Assembly: GCF_003148565.1 (NCBI RefSeq)
Contig: NZ_QGGL01000004.1
Coordinates: 150,332 to 214,331, forward strand
DNA length: 64,000 nt
Reading direction: 5' to 3'
From: Tumebacillus permanentifrigoris
GTDB lineage: Bacteria > Bacillota > Bacilli > Tumebacillales > Tumebacillaceae
Shown one piece after another: positions 44,714 to 51,745 of the stretch (positions are counted from its first letter, which is position 1; each line of letters begins with the position of its first letter). The position numbers were made by a program, and so were the translations under genes. The notes under the pieces are model-generated. The model was not told the DNA's origin, did no database searches, and was given only the letters and a program-made list of their open reading frames with translations.

Positions 44714-44749
44714 AACCAAGGCTCATAGGTGTACTAACTATGAATCCTT

Positions 44750-44846
44750 GTGGTAACCGGCTGCCATCCACGTCATGAAAAATTGCCATGTGGGTAAGGC
44801 CCGTGGCTTTGCGTCTCATGGTTTCCCATGATTTGCCCTTTTCACT
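44750..44846 (-). promoter_or_regulatory. GEMM-I (c-di-GMP-I) riboswitch aptamer
   Basis: Reading the minus strand from 44846: AAAAGGGCAAA, a stem capped by a GAAA tetraloop (CATGGGAAACCATG), the invariant GACGCAAAGCC, then CGGGCCTTACCCAC, a variable loop, and GTGGATGGCAGCCGGTTACC. Order and sequence match the GEMM-I consensus, including the tetraloop and its receptor. The aptamer is followed by a terminator, so ligand binding should switch transcription of the giant gene. A TATAAT-like -10 lies upstream at 44867-44862. Between 44881 and 45025 I see only AT-rich sequence without a gene. Confidence 0.9.
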
Positions 44847-45025
44847 TAGAATTTTTTGATTATAGCCCTATAATATTACTTTAGTCGCAGGGCGGGAATG
44901 GGCTTAAATCACTATCTTCGTTCTATTATAGGTATTTATGCGTAGGTCTAAAGTCCTGTCTTTTTAACTTTGCAAAAGATTGTATTTTTTTGGAGGTTAA
45001 ATTCCCAAACCTTGGGTGTATTGGC

Positions 45026-45064
45026 AAAAAAGGAGGAACTCCGGTAGGGAGTTCCTCCTTTTTT
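45026..45064. terminator. Terminator of the PAP2 gene
   Basis: AAAAAGGAGGAACTCC and GGGAGTTCCTCCTTTTTT arms around a four-base loop; the stop codon of the PAP2 gene touches the right arm. Confidence 0.85.
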
Positions 45065-45716
45065 ACATCGGGCGGACAAGAGCCGAGCGGGATTCGGCTA
45101 CCGATTGATAGACCCACATCGAGGCCGCCAACCAGAAGCCACCGGCCAGGTAGCCGCCGAGGACATCTGTCGGATAGTGGACGCCGAGATAGATCCGGCT
45201 CAGTCCGATCACGAGGGTGATCGCCACCCCGACGATCAGGATCAGCGCGCGACCCCACCGGGTCGAGATGTGCCGCCACAACAGAAACGTCAAGATGCCG
45301 TACAGCGCAAACGCGCTCATCGAATGCCCACTGGGGAAACTATACCCCGAGGCCTCCGCCAAGCGGTGAAGATCTGGGCGCAGTCGGTGAAACACCAGTT
45401 TCATCGCTTGGTTCAACCCGGCAGAACCTGCCACGACGACGAAAAACAACAGGTACTCGGAGCGGTGGCGCAGCACGAAGTACAAGTAGCCGAGGATCAG
45501 GATCGTGACGATCACGACCCCGAGCGTCGATCCGAGATCGCTGAACAGTTTCATGGTCGTGGTCAGCGCAGGGGATTCCCACCCTTGGACCCAAGTGATC
45601 ACCTGTGTATCGAACGCCTGCAATTGCTCGCCAAACGTCAGAATCGTCAGGAGTCCAAATCCGACGACCGCAAGCAAGGTCAACAGCAACGCTTGGGTTA
45701 GCTTCCATTTAAGCAT
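45063..45716 (-). CDS. PAP2-family membrane phosphatase
   Basis: About 217 residues with five to six membrane spans and all three phosphatase motifs: KLVFHRLRP (KX6RP), PSGHS and SRIYLGVHYPTD. Such enzymes dephosphorylate undecaprenyl pyrophosphate or phosphatidic/PG phosphates on the outer face of the membrane. The start at 45716 has GGAGG eight bases upstream; the ORF is open further but without such a site. Confidence 0.88.
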   Translation of the reverse strand: MLKWKLTQALLLTLLAVVGFGLLTILTFGEQLQAFDTQVITWVQGWESPALTTTMKLFSDLGSTLGVVIVTILILGYLYFVLRHRSEYLLFFVVVAGSAGLNQAMKLVFHRLRPDLHRLAEASGYSFPSGHSMSAFALYGILTFLLWRHISTRWGRALILIVGVAITLVIGLSRIYLGVHYPTDVLGGYLAGGFWLAASMWVYQSVAESRSALVRPM

Positions 45717-45975
45717 CGCGCAGACCTCCGTCGAGCACGGGCACCTGCCCGGCGAAATGATTGCAAACAGGATCGACACTGCGATAAATCCCCATCAACA
45801 TCCCCCTCATGTCTATACGATAGTCTGCCTAGCATCCAACGAGTATAGAGCGTATTCATGAAAATTGCATGAAGCCAGATGAGAAAACCACGGACGCAGC
45901 GTGAAGTCCGCCTACACCCAACACGGAAACGCCCGCGCATCGCTAGTATTTTTTCGCAATTATGTATATTATAAA

Positions 45976-45987
45976 ATAAACGTTTAT
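45976..45987. promoter_or_regulatory. Palindrome in the SDR promoter
   Basis: ATAAACGTTTAT is a perfect 12-base palindrome just after a TATATTATAAAA promoter-like stretch and 17 bases before the SDR start codon. It could be an operator. The preceding 45780-45960 contains no gene that I can support. Confidence 0.35.
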
Positions 45988-46004
45988 AAAGGAGACTACT
46001 ACTA

Positions 46005-46748
46005 ATGAAAATGTCAGGAAATACGATCTTGATCACCGGTGGCGCATCGGGTATCGGCCTCGCGTTTGCCGAGCGTTTTGTACAGGCAGGCAACGAGGTC
46101 ATCATCTGTGGCCGCCGGGTGGAGAAACTGCAAGAAGCGCAGGCGAAATGCCCGCAGTTGCACACGCGCGTCTGTGACGTCACCAACGAAGCTGACCGCA
46201 AGTCGTTGCTGGAATGGGTCAAGCAAGAGTTTCCCCAACTCAACGTGCTGGTGAACAACGCGGGCATCCAGCACCGCGTCAACCTGTTGGAGAACACGGA
46301 GGAGTGGGACTACCTGCGACAGGAAATCACCGCCAATCTCGAAGCTCCCATCCACCTCTCGATGCTGTTCGCCCCGCTGTTTGCTGACAAGGGGAACAGT
46401 ACGATCCTGAATGTCACCTCCGGTCTCGCCTTCACACCGGGTGCTTGGGTGCCGATCTACAGCGCGACGAAGGCTGCGTTGCATTCGTTTACAGTCAGCC
46501 TGCGCTATCAATTGGCAGCGAAGCGCATCGAAGTCCTCGAAGTCGCCCCTCCAGCGGTCAACACCGATCTCGGTGGCGTCGGTCTCCACACCTTCGGAAC
46601 GCCGCTTGATGAGTTTGCAGATGCGGTGTTCCAAGGCTTGGAGCGCGGCGATCAAGAGATCGGCTACGGACATGCGGCAAAAGCACTTCGTGCGTCCCGC
46701 GACGAGATTGATGAGACCGTCAAACAGTTGAACAGCCGGATGCTGTAA
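46005..46748 (+). CDS. Short-chain dehydrogenase/reductase (DltE-like)
   Basis: A 247-residue classical SDR: TGGASGIG (about residues 11-18), NNAG (about 84-87), catalytic Tyr-x3-Lys in YSATKAAL (about 152-159) and a preceding serine in NVTSGLAF. AAGGAG precedes the ATG by ten bases. Substrate unknown; DltE/YneD-like oxidoreductases of this length are common in Bacillales. Confidence 0.85.
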   Translation: MKMSGNTILITGGASGIGLAFAERFVQAGNEVIICGRRVEKLQEAQAKCPQLHTRVCDVTNEADRKSLLEWVKQEFPQLNVLVNNAGIQHRVNLLENTEEWDYLRQEITANLEAPIHLSMLFAPLFADKGNSTILNVTSGLAFTPGAWVPIYSATKAALHSFTVSLRYQLAAKRIEVLEVAPPAVNTDLGGVGLHTFGTPLDEFADAVFQGLERGDQEIGYGHAAKALRASRDEIDETVKQLNSRML

Positions 46749-46767
46749 AAGCAGCGCCTAGCGAGCC

Positions 46768-46798
46768 AAGACCGCCCCGATCTGCGAGGCGGTCTTTT
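46768..46798. terminator. Terminator between SDR and CstR-like genes
   Basis: AAGACCGCC and GGCGGTCTTTT arms between convergent genes. Confidence 0.75.
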
Positions 46799-46815
46799 CC
46801 CGAGCGCGACGGGCG

Positions 46816-47076
46816 CTATCTGCTCTTGACGAGCATCTCGACCGCATCCTTGATCACATGTTCGGGGGACTGGCCTTTTTCCAACTCAGCACGGATGCAG
46901 GATTCCAAGTTGGACGCGATCACATACCCGAGCGCCCGGTCGATCGCCGTGCGAACCGCCGTCAGTTGCGTCACAACTTCGCGACAGTCCTTCTCCTGCT
47001 CCATCATGTTCAGCACGCCGCGAACCTGCCCTTCAACTCTGCGCAGGCGGTTTTTCATCGTCACGTTATATTCCAT
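46816..47076 (-). CDS. CsoR/CstR-family repressor, probably persulfide-sensing
   Basis: An 86-residue four-helix repressor of the DUF156 family. The two conserved cysteines are present (KDCREV and LESCIR), but the position of the copper-ligand His of CsoR is Asn (SNLESC), which fits the persulfide sensor CstR better than a copper sensor. It stands 14 bases after a rhodanese gene, and the operator-like palindrome lies before that gene. It should repress the two-gene operon until sulfane sulfur oxidises the Cys pair. Confidence 0.75.
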   Translation of the reverse strand: MEYNVTMKNRLRRVEGQVRGVLNMMEQEKDCREVVTQLTAVRTAIDRALGYVIASNLESCIRAELEKGQSPEHVIKDAVEMLVKSR

Positions 47077-47090
47077 CTAAGTACCTCCCT

Positions 47091-47471
47091 CTACTTGACA
47101 AGCAGACCGCGCCAACCGCTGACACCCGTTTCGAGGTGGCAGAGCGTGGGGTACCCGTGTTTGCGCAGGACTCTTGCCGCTTGTCGGCTGCGCATCCCTC
47201 GATGGCAGGTCAAGACCACGATGCGGGACTTTTCGATCTCATGCAAGCGACTGGACAACTGGGTAAGCGGTATGTTTTTAAAGCCTGGTATATAGCCACT
47301 GCGGTATTCGATGCCTTCGCGAACATCGATAAATTCGTGGTCATGCTGGTTGTTGTTCAGCATCGTCATGATCTCCGGTTCCGTCAGATTGCGCAGTCCA
47401 CGAACGGGGAGCAACCGTGACACGACAAACCCGATGAACAAGGCAAAAATCAGAGAAATAATCCAATTCAT
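47091..47471 (-). CDS. Membrane-anchored rhodanese
   Basis: A 126-residue protein: one N-terminal membrane span (about 3-20) and a rhodanese domain with the active-site loop CHRGMRS (about residues 89-95). Rhodaneses transfer sulfane sulfur to thiols or cyanide. It is cotranscribed with the CstR-like repressor, which suggests a role in persulfide handling. Confidence 0.85.
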   Translation of the reverse strand: MNWIISLIFALFIGFVVSRLLPVRGLRNLTEPEIMTMLNNNQHDHEFIDVREGIEYRSGYIPGFKNIPLTQLSSRLHEIEKSRIVVLTCHRGMRSRQAARVLRKHGYPTLCHLETGVSGWRGLLVK

Positions 47472-47494
47472 CCTTACACAACCTTCCCAATACT

Positions 47495-47512
47495 TATACC
47501 CCTATAGGTATA
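47495..47512. promoter_or_regulatory. Probable CstR/CsoR-type operator
   Basis: TATACC (47495-47500) and GGTATA (47507-47512) flank CCTATA. This GC-centred palindrome flanked by TATA is typical for the CsoR family and lies 24 bases before the rhodanese start codon. Confidence 0.6.
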
Positions 47513-47575
47513 TGCGTGACTACCATTATACTCGGGGTTCCGACAAAGTCAACCACATCGTTCAGGATCGTTCAT

Positions 47576-47608
47576 GCAAAAAGGGCCACCTCTTGGGTGG
47601 CCCTTTTT
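47576..47608. terminator. Terminator of the ribA-ribD pair
   Basis: AAAAAGGGCCACC and GGTGGCCCTTTTT arms; the ribD stop codon touches the right end. Confidence 0.85.
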
Positions 47609-48704
47609 ATACGTATTGAGGGTATCCCACAAATCGAAAATCGTCACCGACCGACTCAACGCTGACATCGACCAATTTGACAGCTTGTGCCATCTTGTCA
47701 ATGCCCGTGCCTTCGAGGAACGTTGGGGCCTCTCGACCGCCGATCAACTTCGGAGCGAGATACAGCACCACTTTGTCGACGAGCTTGGCTTCAAAAAACG
47801 CGGCGTTGACTTCTCCGCCGCCTTCAACCAGTACGGAGGTGACATTTTGTTGGCCAAGGATTTGCAGCATTTCGAGCAGGTCGACCTGCGGATTGCCTTG
47901 CGTTTGAAACACAGACACGCCGAGCGCTGCCAATGCTCGCTTTTTCTCCGGAGACGCCTCTGCTCCTGTGAAGATCCACGTCTTGGCTTTCTGATCGGTG
48001 ATGATGCGCGCATCCAAGGGTGTGCGCAGCGTGGAGTCGAGCACGATGCGGATCGGATTGCGTCCGTGCGGCAAGCGTGTGGTGAGTTCCGGGTCATCAT
48101 GGACGATCGTGTTCACGCCGACGAGGATCGCGACGTTTTCGTTGCGCAAGCGGTGGACGTCCATCCGGGCATCCCCAGAGGTAATCCACTTGCTATCAAA
48201 AGTAGCGCTCGCCAATTTGCCATCCAGCGTGGTCGCTGACTTGATCGTGATGAACGGGAGCTGTTGGGTGATGAACTTGTTGAACACTTCGTTCATCTGC
48301 CGCGCCTCTTGCTCACAAACGCCCACCTCGACTTCAAGACCAGCCGCTTCCAGCATCGCGATACCACGACCGGAGACGAGCGGGTTCGGATCGAGGGTGG
48401 CCACGACAACTCGGCGGATGCCCGCCGCAATGATCGCTTCGGCACATGGGCCCGTCCGGCCGTGGTGGGAGCAAGGTTCGAGGGTCACATAGATCGTGCC
48501 GCCCGACGCTTTGTCACCCGCCATGCGGATCGCATGAACTTCGGCATGCGGTTCGCCCGCACGCAGATGTGCTCCGATGCCCACCACATGTCCATCGGCG
48601 ACCAGTACAGCACCGACGAGTGGGTTCGGGTCGGTTTGCCCCTTCATCGCACGGGCATTCTCCAAGGCGAGCAACATGAAGCTTCGATCATTACCCAATG
48701 TCAT
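47607..48704 (-). CDS. ribD: RibD: bifunctional deaminase/reductase
   Basis: About 365 residues. The N-terminal deaminase has HAEVHAI (zinc His and Glu) and PCSHHGRTGPC (two zinc Cys); the C-terminal reductase domain has KSATTLDGKLA and VEGGGEVNAAF. It converts the diaminopyrimidine phosphate made by GTP cyclohydrolase II to the ribitylamino-pyrimidinedione. The ATG at 48704 follows GAGGAGG within the end of ribA (14-base overlap), so the pair is coupled. No ribE, ribH or ribB gene is nearby. Confidence 0.88.
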   Translation of the reverse strand: MTLGNDRSFMLLALENARAMKGQTDPNPLVGAVLVADGHVVGIGAHLRAGEPHAEVHAIRMAGDKASGGTIYVTLEPCSHHGRTGPCAEAIIAAGIRRVVVATLDPNPLVSGRGIAMLEAAGLEVEVGVCEQEARQMNEVFNKFITQQLPFITIKSATTLDGKLASATFDSKWITSGDARMDVHRLRNENVAILVGVNTIVHDDPELTTRLPHGRNPIRIVLDSTLRTPLDARIITDQKAKTWIFTGAEASPEKKRALAALGVSVFQTQGNPQVDLLEMLQILGQQNVTSVLVEGGGEVNAAFFEAKLVDKVVLYLAPKLIGGREAPTFLEGTGIDKMAQAVKLVDVSVESVGDDFRFVGYPQYV

Positions 48705-49431
48705 GCACCTCCTCGAAGTGACCTGACCGTTCGATCTTGGTCTGTAAGTAGCGTCTGTTAAATTCGGAGACATCTCCCCACAAGGGCATGCGTTCGGAGA
48801 CTTCCAAGCCGGCCCCGACGAGCGCATCGAGCTTTTTCGGGTTGTTTGTCATCAGCGTGACCGGTTTTTGGCGCAACGCTTTGAGGACGACGATCGCTTC
48901 CTCGTAGCTGCGCACATCGTCCTTGAAACCAAGTGCGAGATTGGCATCGACAGTATCGAAGCCTTGCTCTTGGAGGATATACGCCATCGCTTTGTTGTAG
49001 AGGCCAATCCCGCGGCCTTCATGGTTGGCGAGGTAGAACAGTGCGCCACACCCATGATCGACGATCTCCTTCATCGCTTGCTTCAATTGATAGCCGCAAT
49101 CACAACGCTTGCTGCCAAAGATATCTCCCGTGTGGCAAATGCTATGGAAACGGATGAGCGCGTCGTCCGATTCTTCGAAATCGCCGTATACAAGCACGCT
49201 AGATTGTTGAGACTCTGCCAAACTCACATCGGAGAGCTTTTCAAACATTCCCGCCATGTCGCGGATCATCTCGTTGCTCGTCAACCAGCAATACCATTGA
49301 AAGGTAACCGTATGGCCGTCGAGATTGACTGGCAATTGGATCGGGCCGACCACGTAGGTCATTTTCTCATTGGCTTCGATCACTTTGATCTTGTCAGGTA
49401 AGATTTTTAGCACTCTCGCATCGATCATCAT
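48691..49431 (-). CDS. ribA: GTP cyclohydrolase II (RibA), stand-alone
   Basis: About 246 residues. HSICHTGDIFGSKRCDCGYQ (about residues 95-114) holds the three zinc cysteines, and NHEGRGIGL the catalytic residues. It opens GTP to the first pyrimidine intermediate of riboflavin or deazapurine-type pathways. It lacks the DHBP synthase domain that is fused to RibA in most Bacillota. AAAGGGGA precedes the double ATG at 49431. I see no FMN riboswitch in the 160-base AT-rich region upstream. Confidence 0.85.
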   Translation of the reverse strand: MMIDARVLKILPDKIKVIEANEKMTYVVGPIQLPVNLDGHTVTFQWYCWLTSNEMIRDMAGMFEKLSDVSLAESQQSSVLVYGDFEESDDALIRFHSICHTGDIFGSKRCDCGYQLKQAMKEIVDHGCGALFYLANHEGRGIGLYNKAMAYILQEQGFDTVDANLALGFKDDVRSYEEAIVVLKALRQKPVTLMTNNPKKLDALVGAGLEVSERMPLWGDVSEFNRRYLQTKIERSGHFEEVHDIG

Positions 49432-49564
49432 CAGGTCCCCTTTGTTTGATCTGCATAACATTAATCATATTGACTAAAATAAAATATGACGTGTATGAGT
49501 TAGTATTTTCATTTTATATCATACATCTTATTTTGTGAAGTTACTTTATGATTGATTGTGTCAT

Positions 49565-49596
49565 AAAAAAAAAGCCTGCGCTGAGGCGCAAGCTTT
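49565..49596 (-). terminator. Terminator of the TetR gene
   Basis: AAGCctGCGC and GCGCaaGCTT arms with a T9 tract on the minus strand, touching the stop codon. The remainder of 49440-49564 is strikingly AT-rich and holds no gene. Confidence 0.75.
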
Positions 49597-50185
49597 ATAC
49601 AGTAGTGACCTTCAAGCCATTGAGGATGAACTGCATGGAAGATTGTTTGATTTTTTCGAATTCTTGCTCACTTTCTTCCGTTTTAACCGATTGCAATTTA
49701 TGGTAGTTCTTATATGATAAACAAATTCCTTTGATAATAAGTGAAGTATGGTCTAATGACTCAAAATGGAAAACCCCTTGGTCCTTGCCTCGTTGCAGGA
49801 TCTCCTCCATTTTTAGCCAGACAGGTTGTACATAGGAGAGTACGATGTCACCGCGGGATGATTCCATTAGTAGTTCTTGGTTGATGATATAGCTCAATTG
49901 GGTGTCTTCGAAGTTAAAGGAAATAATTTTATCTACAATAAACTGAATCCCTTTGACCGGGTCTTGGAATTCTTCATCGAGTTGGCTCAGTTTGGTTTCG
50001 GAGAAAAACGTTTCGAAAATGCTTTGAAATACTTTTTCCTTGCCACCGAAGTAGTACGAGATGAGGGAAATGTTCGCCCCTGCTTTTTCGCAGATCTGTC
50101 TGACCGTCGTTCTATCGAATCCTTGCTCAGCAAACAATTCCTTAGCTGCAAGTAGTATGCGTAATTTGATATTATCCTGGTCCAT
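49595..50185 (-). CDS. TetR/AcrR-family regulator next to the PKS cluster
   Basis: A 196-residue protein with an N-terminal helix-turn-helix (FAEQGFDRTTVRQICEKAG, then SLISYYFGGKEKVF, residues about 18-53) and a helical effector domain. Base composition is clearly more AT-rich than in the flanking genes, a hint of transfer. It is cotranscribed with nothing; the upstream permease ends at its own terminator. The shared CGTTTGA element before this gene and before the permease suggests it controls both. Confidence 0.85.
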   Translation of the reverse strand: MDQDNIKLRILLAAKELFAEQGFDRTTVRQICEKAGANISLISYYFGGKEKVFQSIFETFFSETKLSQLDEEFQDPVKGIQFIVDKIISFNFEDTQLSYIINQELLMESSRGDIVLSYVQPVWLKMEEILQRGKDQGVFHFESLDHTSLIIKGICLSYKNYHKLQSVKTEESEQEFEKIKQSSMQFILNGLKVTTV

Positions 50186-50294
50186 TCGTCTACGAACACT
50201 CCTGTTTGAATGCCATATATTTAAGGTTCAAGTGGTACGGAAGCTTTCGCACATAGTCCTTTAGATACAAGTTTACCACGTTCGCATCCATTGT

Positions 50295-50306
50295 TCAAAC
50301 GTTTGA
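50295..50306. promoter_or_regulatory. Candidate TetR operator
   Basis: TCAAACGTTTGA is a perfect 12-base palindrome 110 bases before the TetR start codon. CGTTTGA recurs in the permease promoter. Confidence 0.5.
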
Positions 50307-50352
50307 TATAAAAGACTTCAATCAGGCTGAGCTGCACTCCGCCTGATTGAAG
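50307..50352 (-). terminator. Terminator of the permease gene
   Basis: CTTCAATCAGGC (50316-50327) and GCCTGATTGAAG (50341-50352) are perfect 12-base arms, followed on the minus strand by TCTTTTATA. Confidence 0.75.
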
Positions 50353-50373
50353 CCGATGTTCGTGCTGGTGTAT

Positions 50374-51540
50374 TTAGTTTACGGCTGCTTCTTGGGTGCT
50401 TTTGAATTCAGCAACAACCGAAGGCGATTGTTTTTTGACCAAGGTCATCACCAAGCAAACCGCAACGCTGGCAGCCAAGCACACGAACAGGAGTTGGACA
50501 TCATGTTTCGTTTCGATGCCGCCAATGCCTAAGTTCATGAAGCCTTCAACCGAGTACGTAGCCGGCAGGTAGTTGCCGAATGCTTGGTAGAAGTCGCTCA
50601 ACACTTCGCGCGGAACCGTGGTGCCGGACGTAACGAGTTGCAGGGAGAGCATCACCATGTTGATCAGCATGCCCGGAGGGCCAATGATGAGGAGGAACGT
50701 TTGAGCAAAGAACATGAACGTCAACATCGTCAGGAAGTGGAAGCCCCAGAAGGCAGCAAATCCGCCTTCCATCTGACCATCAAGCACAATGATCATGATG
50801 CAACCCGCAATCGAGACGATCGCAGCAGATACGACGGTAACAATTGCACGTACAGTAAAGTGATTCATCTTGGAGACGGCCGAACCGAGGTCAAGCGAGA
50901 CTTGAACCAAGTTCATCGCATACAGCATCGCGCCAACGTAGGAAGCCAAGACCAACATCATGGTTGCCATCTGGTTGTGCATGCCATTTACAGTATACAA
51001 GGATGTTGCATTGGCTTCGACTTTATTCAGGATGCCCTGTGCCGTTTGTTGTGCTTTATCAGCCGGCAATTTCATTTGTTCCAACATGACTTGCGTTCCT
51101 TGGAGGCCCGCATTATGGTTCAACGAGTTGGTCAGCTTCAGTTCGACGCTTTCCATGATACTTTTGGTTTGTTGCGGATTGGATTGATTCAATGTGTACT
51201 GAACGACTGCCTTGGAACCCGGGGTTTTGAGAGCCTCACCGAATTTCGCCGGGATGGTGACCATCAAGTGAACTTTCCGAAGTTCGAGGTCTTTCAACGC
51301 GTCTTCCTTGGTCGGAGTTGTAATTTCAAACGGCAATGTGGTTTTCAAATTTTCGACGATGGTCTTGCCGAAATCACCATCTTCATTGATGATTGCAATT
51401 TTCAAGTGATTGATGCGGTCATTGGTCCCATGATAAGCGGTCATCCAGCAGATGATAAAGATAATCTGAGCCGCCAAAGCTACGATTAAGGCAAGTTTGG
51501 TCTGGGGCATTTTCAGATAGGCCCGAAATGCGTTCTTCAT
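50374..51540 (-). CDS. YhgE/Pip-type ABC-2 membrane permease (DUF3533-like)
   Basis: A 388-residue protein: one N-terminal span (about 17-37), a large extracytoplasmic domain (about 40-190) starting with IAIINEDGD, then five spans in the C-terminal half. This is the ABC-2 permease-like layout of YhgE/Pip proteins and of export components. GAGGG precedes the ATG. No ATPase gene is adjacent. It lies between a TetR gene and the PKS cluster, so a role in self-resistance or product export is plausible but inferred. Confidence 0.75.
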   Translation of the reverse strand: MKNAFRAYLKMPQTKLALIVALAAQIIFIICWMTAYHGTNDRINHLKIAIINEDGDFGKTIVENLKTTLPFEITTPTKEDALKDLELRKVHLMVTIPAKFGEALKTPGSKAVVQYTLNQSNPQQTKSIMESVELKLTNSLNHNAGLQGTQVMLEQMKLPADKAQQTAQGILNKVEANATSLYTVNGMHNQMATMMLVLASYVGAMLYAMNLVQVSLDLGSAVSKMNHFTVRAIVTVVSAAIVSIAGCIMIIVLDGQMEGGFAAFWGFHFLTMLTFMFFAQTFLLIIGPPGMLINMVMLSLQLVTSGTTVPREVLSDFYQAFGNYLPATYSVEGFMNLGIGGIETKHDVQLLFVCLAASVAVCLVMTLVKKQSPSVVAEFKSTQEAAVN

Positions 51541-51569
51541 TTTGTTCCCTCACTCCACTCATTTGTTTT

Positions 51570-51594
51570 AAACGATAGTTTTAATCTAACGTTT
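51570..51594. promoter_or_regulatory. Candidate operator of the permease gene
   Basis: AAACGATAG (51570-51578) and CTAACGTTT (51586-51594) form an inverted repeat with one mismatch; the CGTTTGA part matches the palindrome before the TetR gene. Confidence 0.45.
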
Positions 51595-51662
51595 GATTAA
51601 ACAATAACACGGTTTTTTTGACATGTCAACATCCAAATTTTGAAAAAAAGTAAAGGCCTTTA

Positions 51663-51702
51663 TCGGATCAAACCCGACCGTGTCGGGTAAGGTTTGATCC
51701 GA
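51663..51702 (-). terminator. Terminator of the PKS operon
   Basis: TCGGATCAAACC and GGTTTGATCCGA are perfect 12-base arms with an inner CGAC/GTCG stem, 44 bases after the stop codon of the PKS gene. A T7 tract lies further downstream on the minus strand. Confidence 0.7.
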
Positions 51703-51745
51703 AAGAGACCCTTAGTACCTGTGCAATTGGACGACGAGAGGTCGG

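Noticed and set aside
45780-46004. A gene between the PAP2 and SDR genes
   Set aside because: Only short frames without ribosome binding sites; the stretch looks like a divergent promoter region.
49432-49594. FMN riboswitch before ribA
   Set aside because: The region is AT-rich and short; none of the conserved GC-rich FMN aptamer segments is visible on the minus strand.
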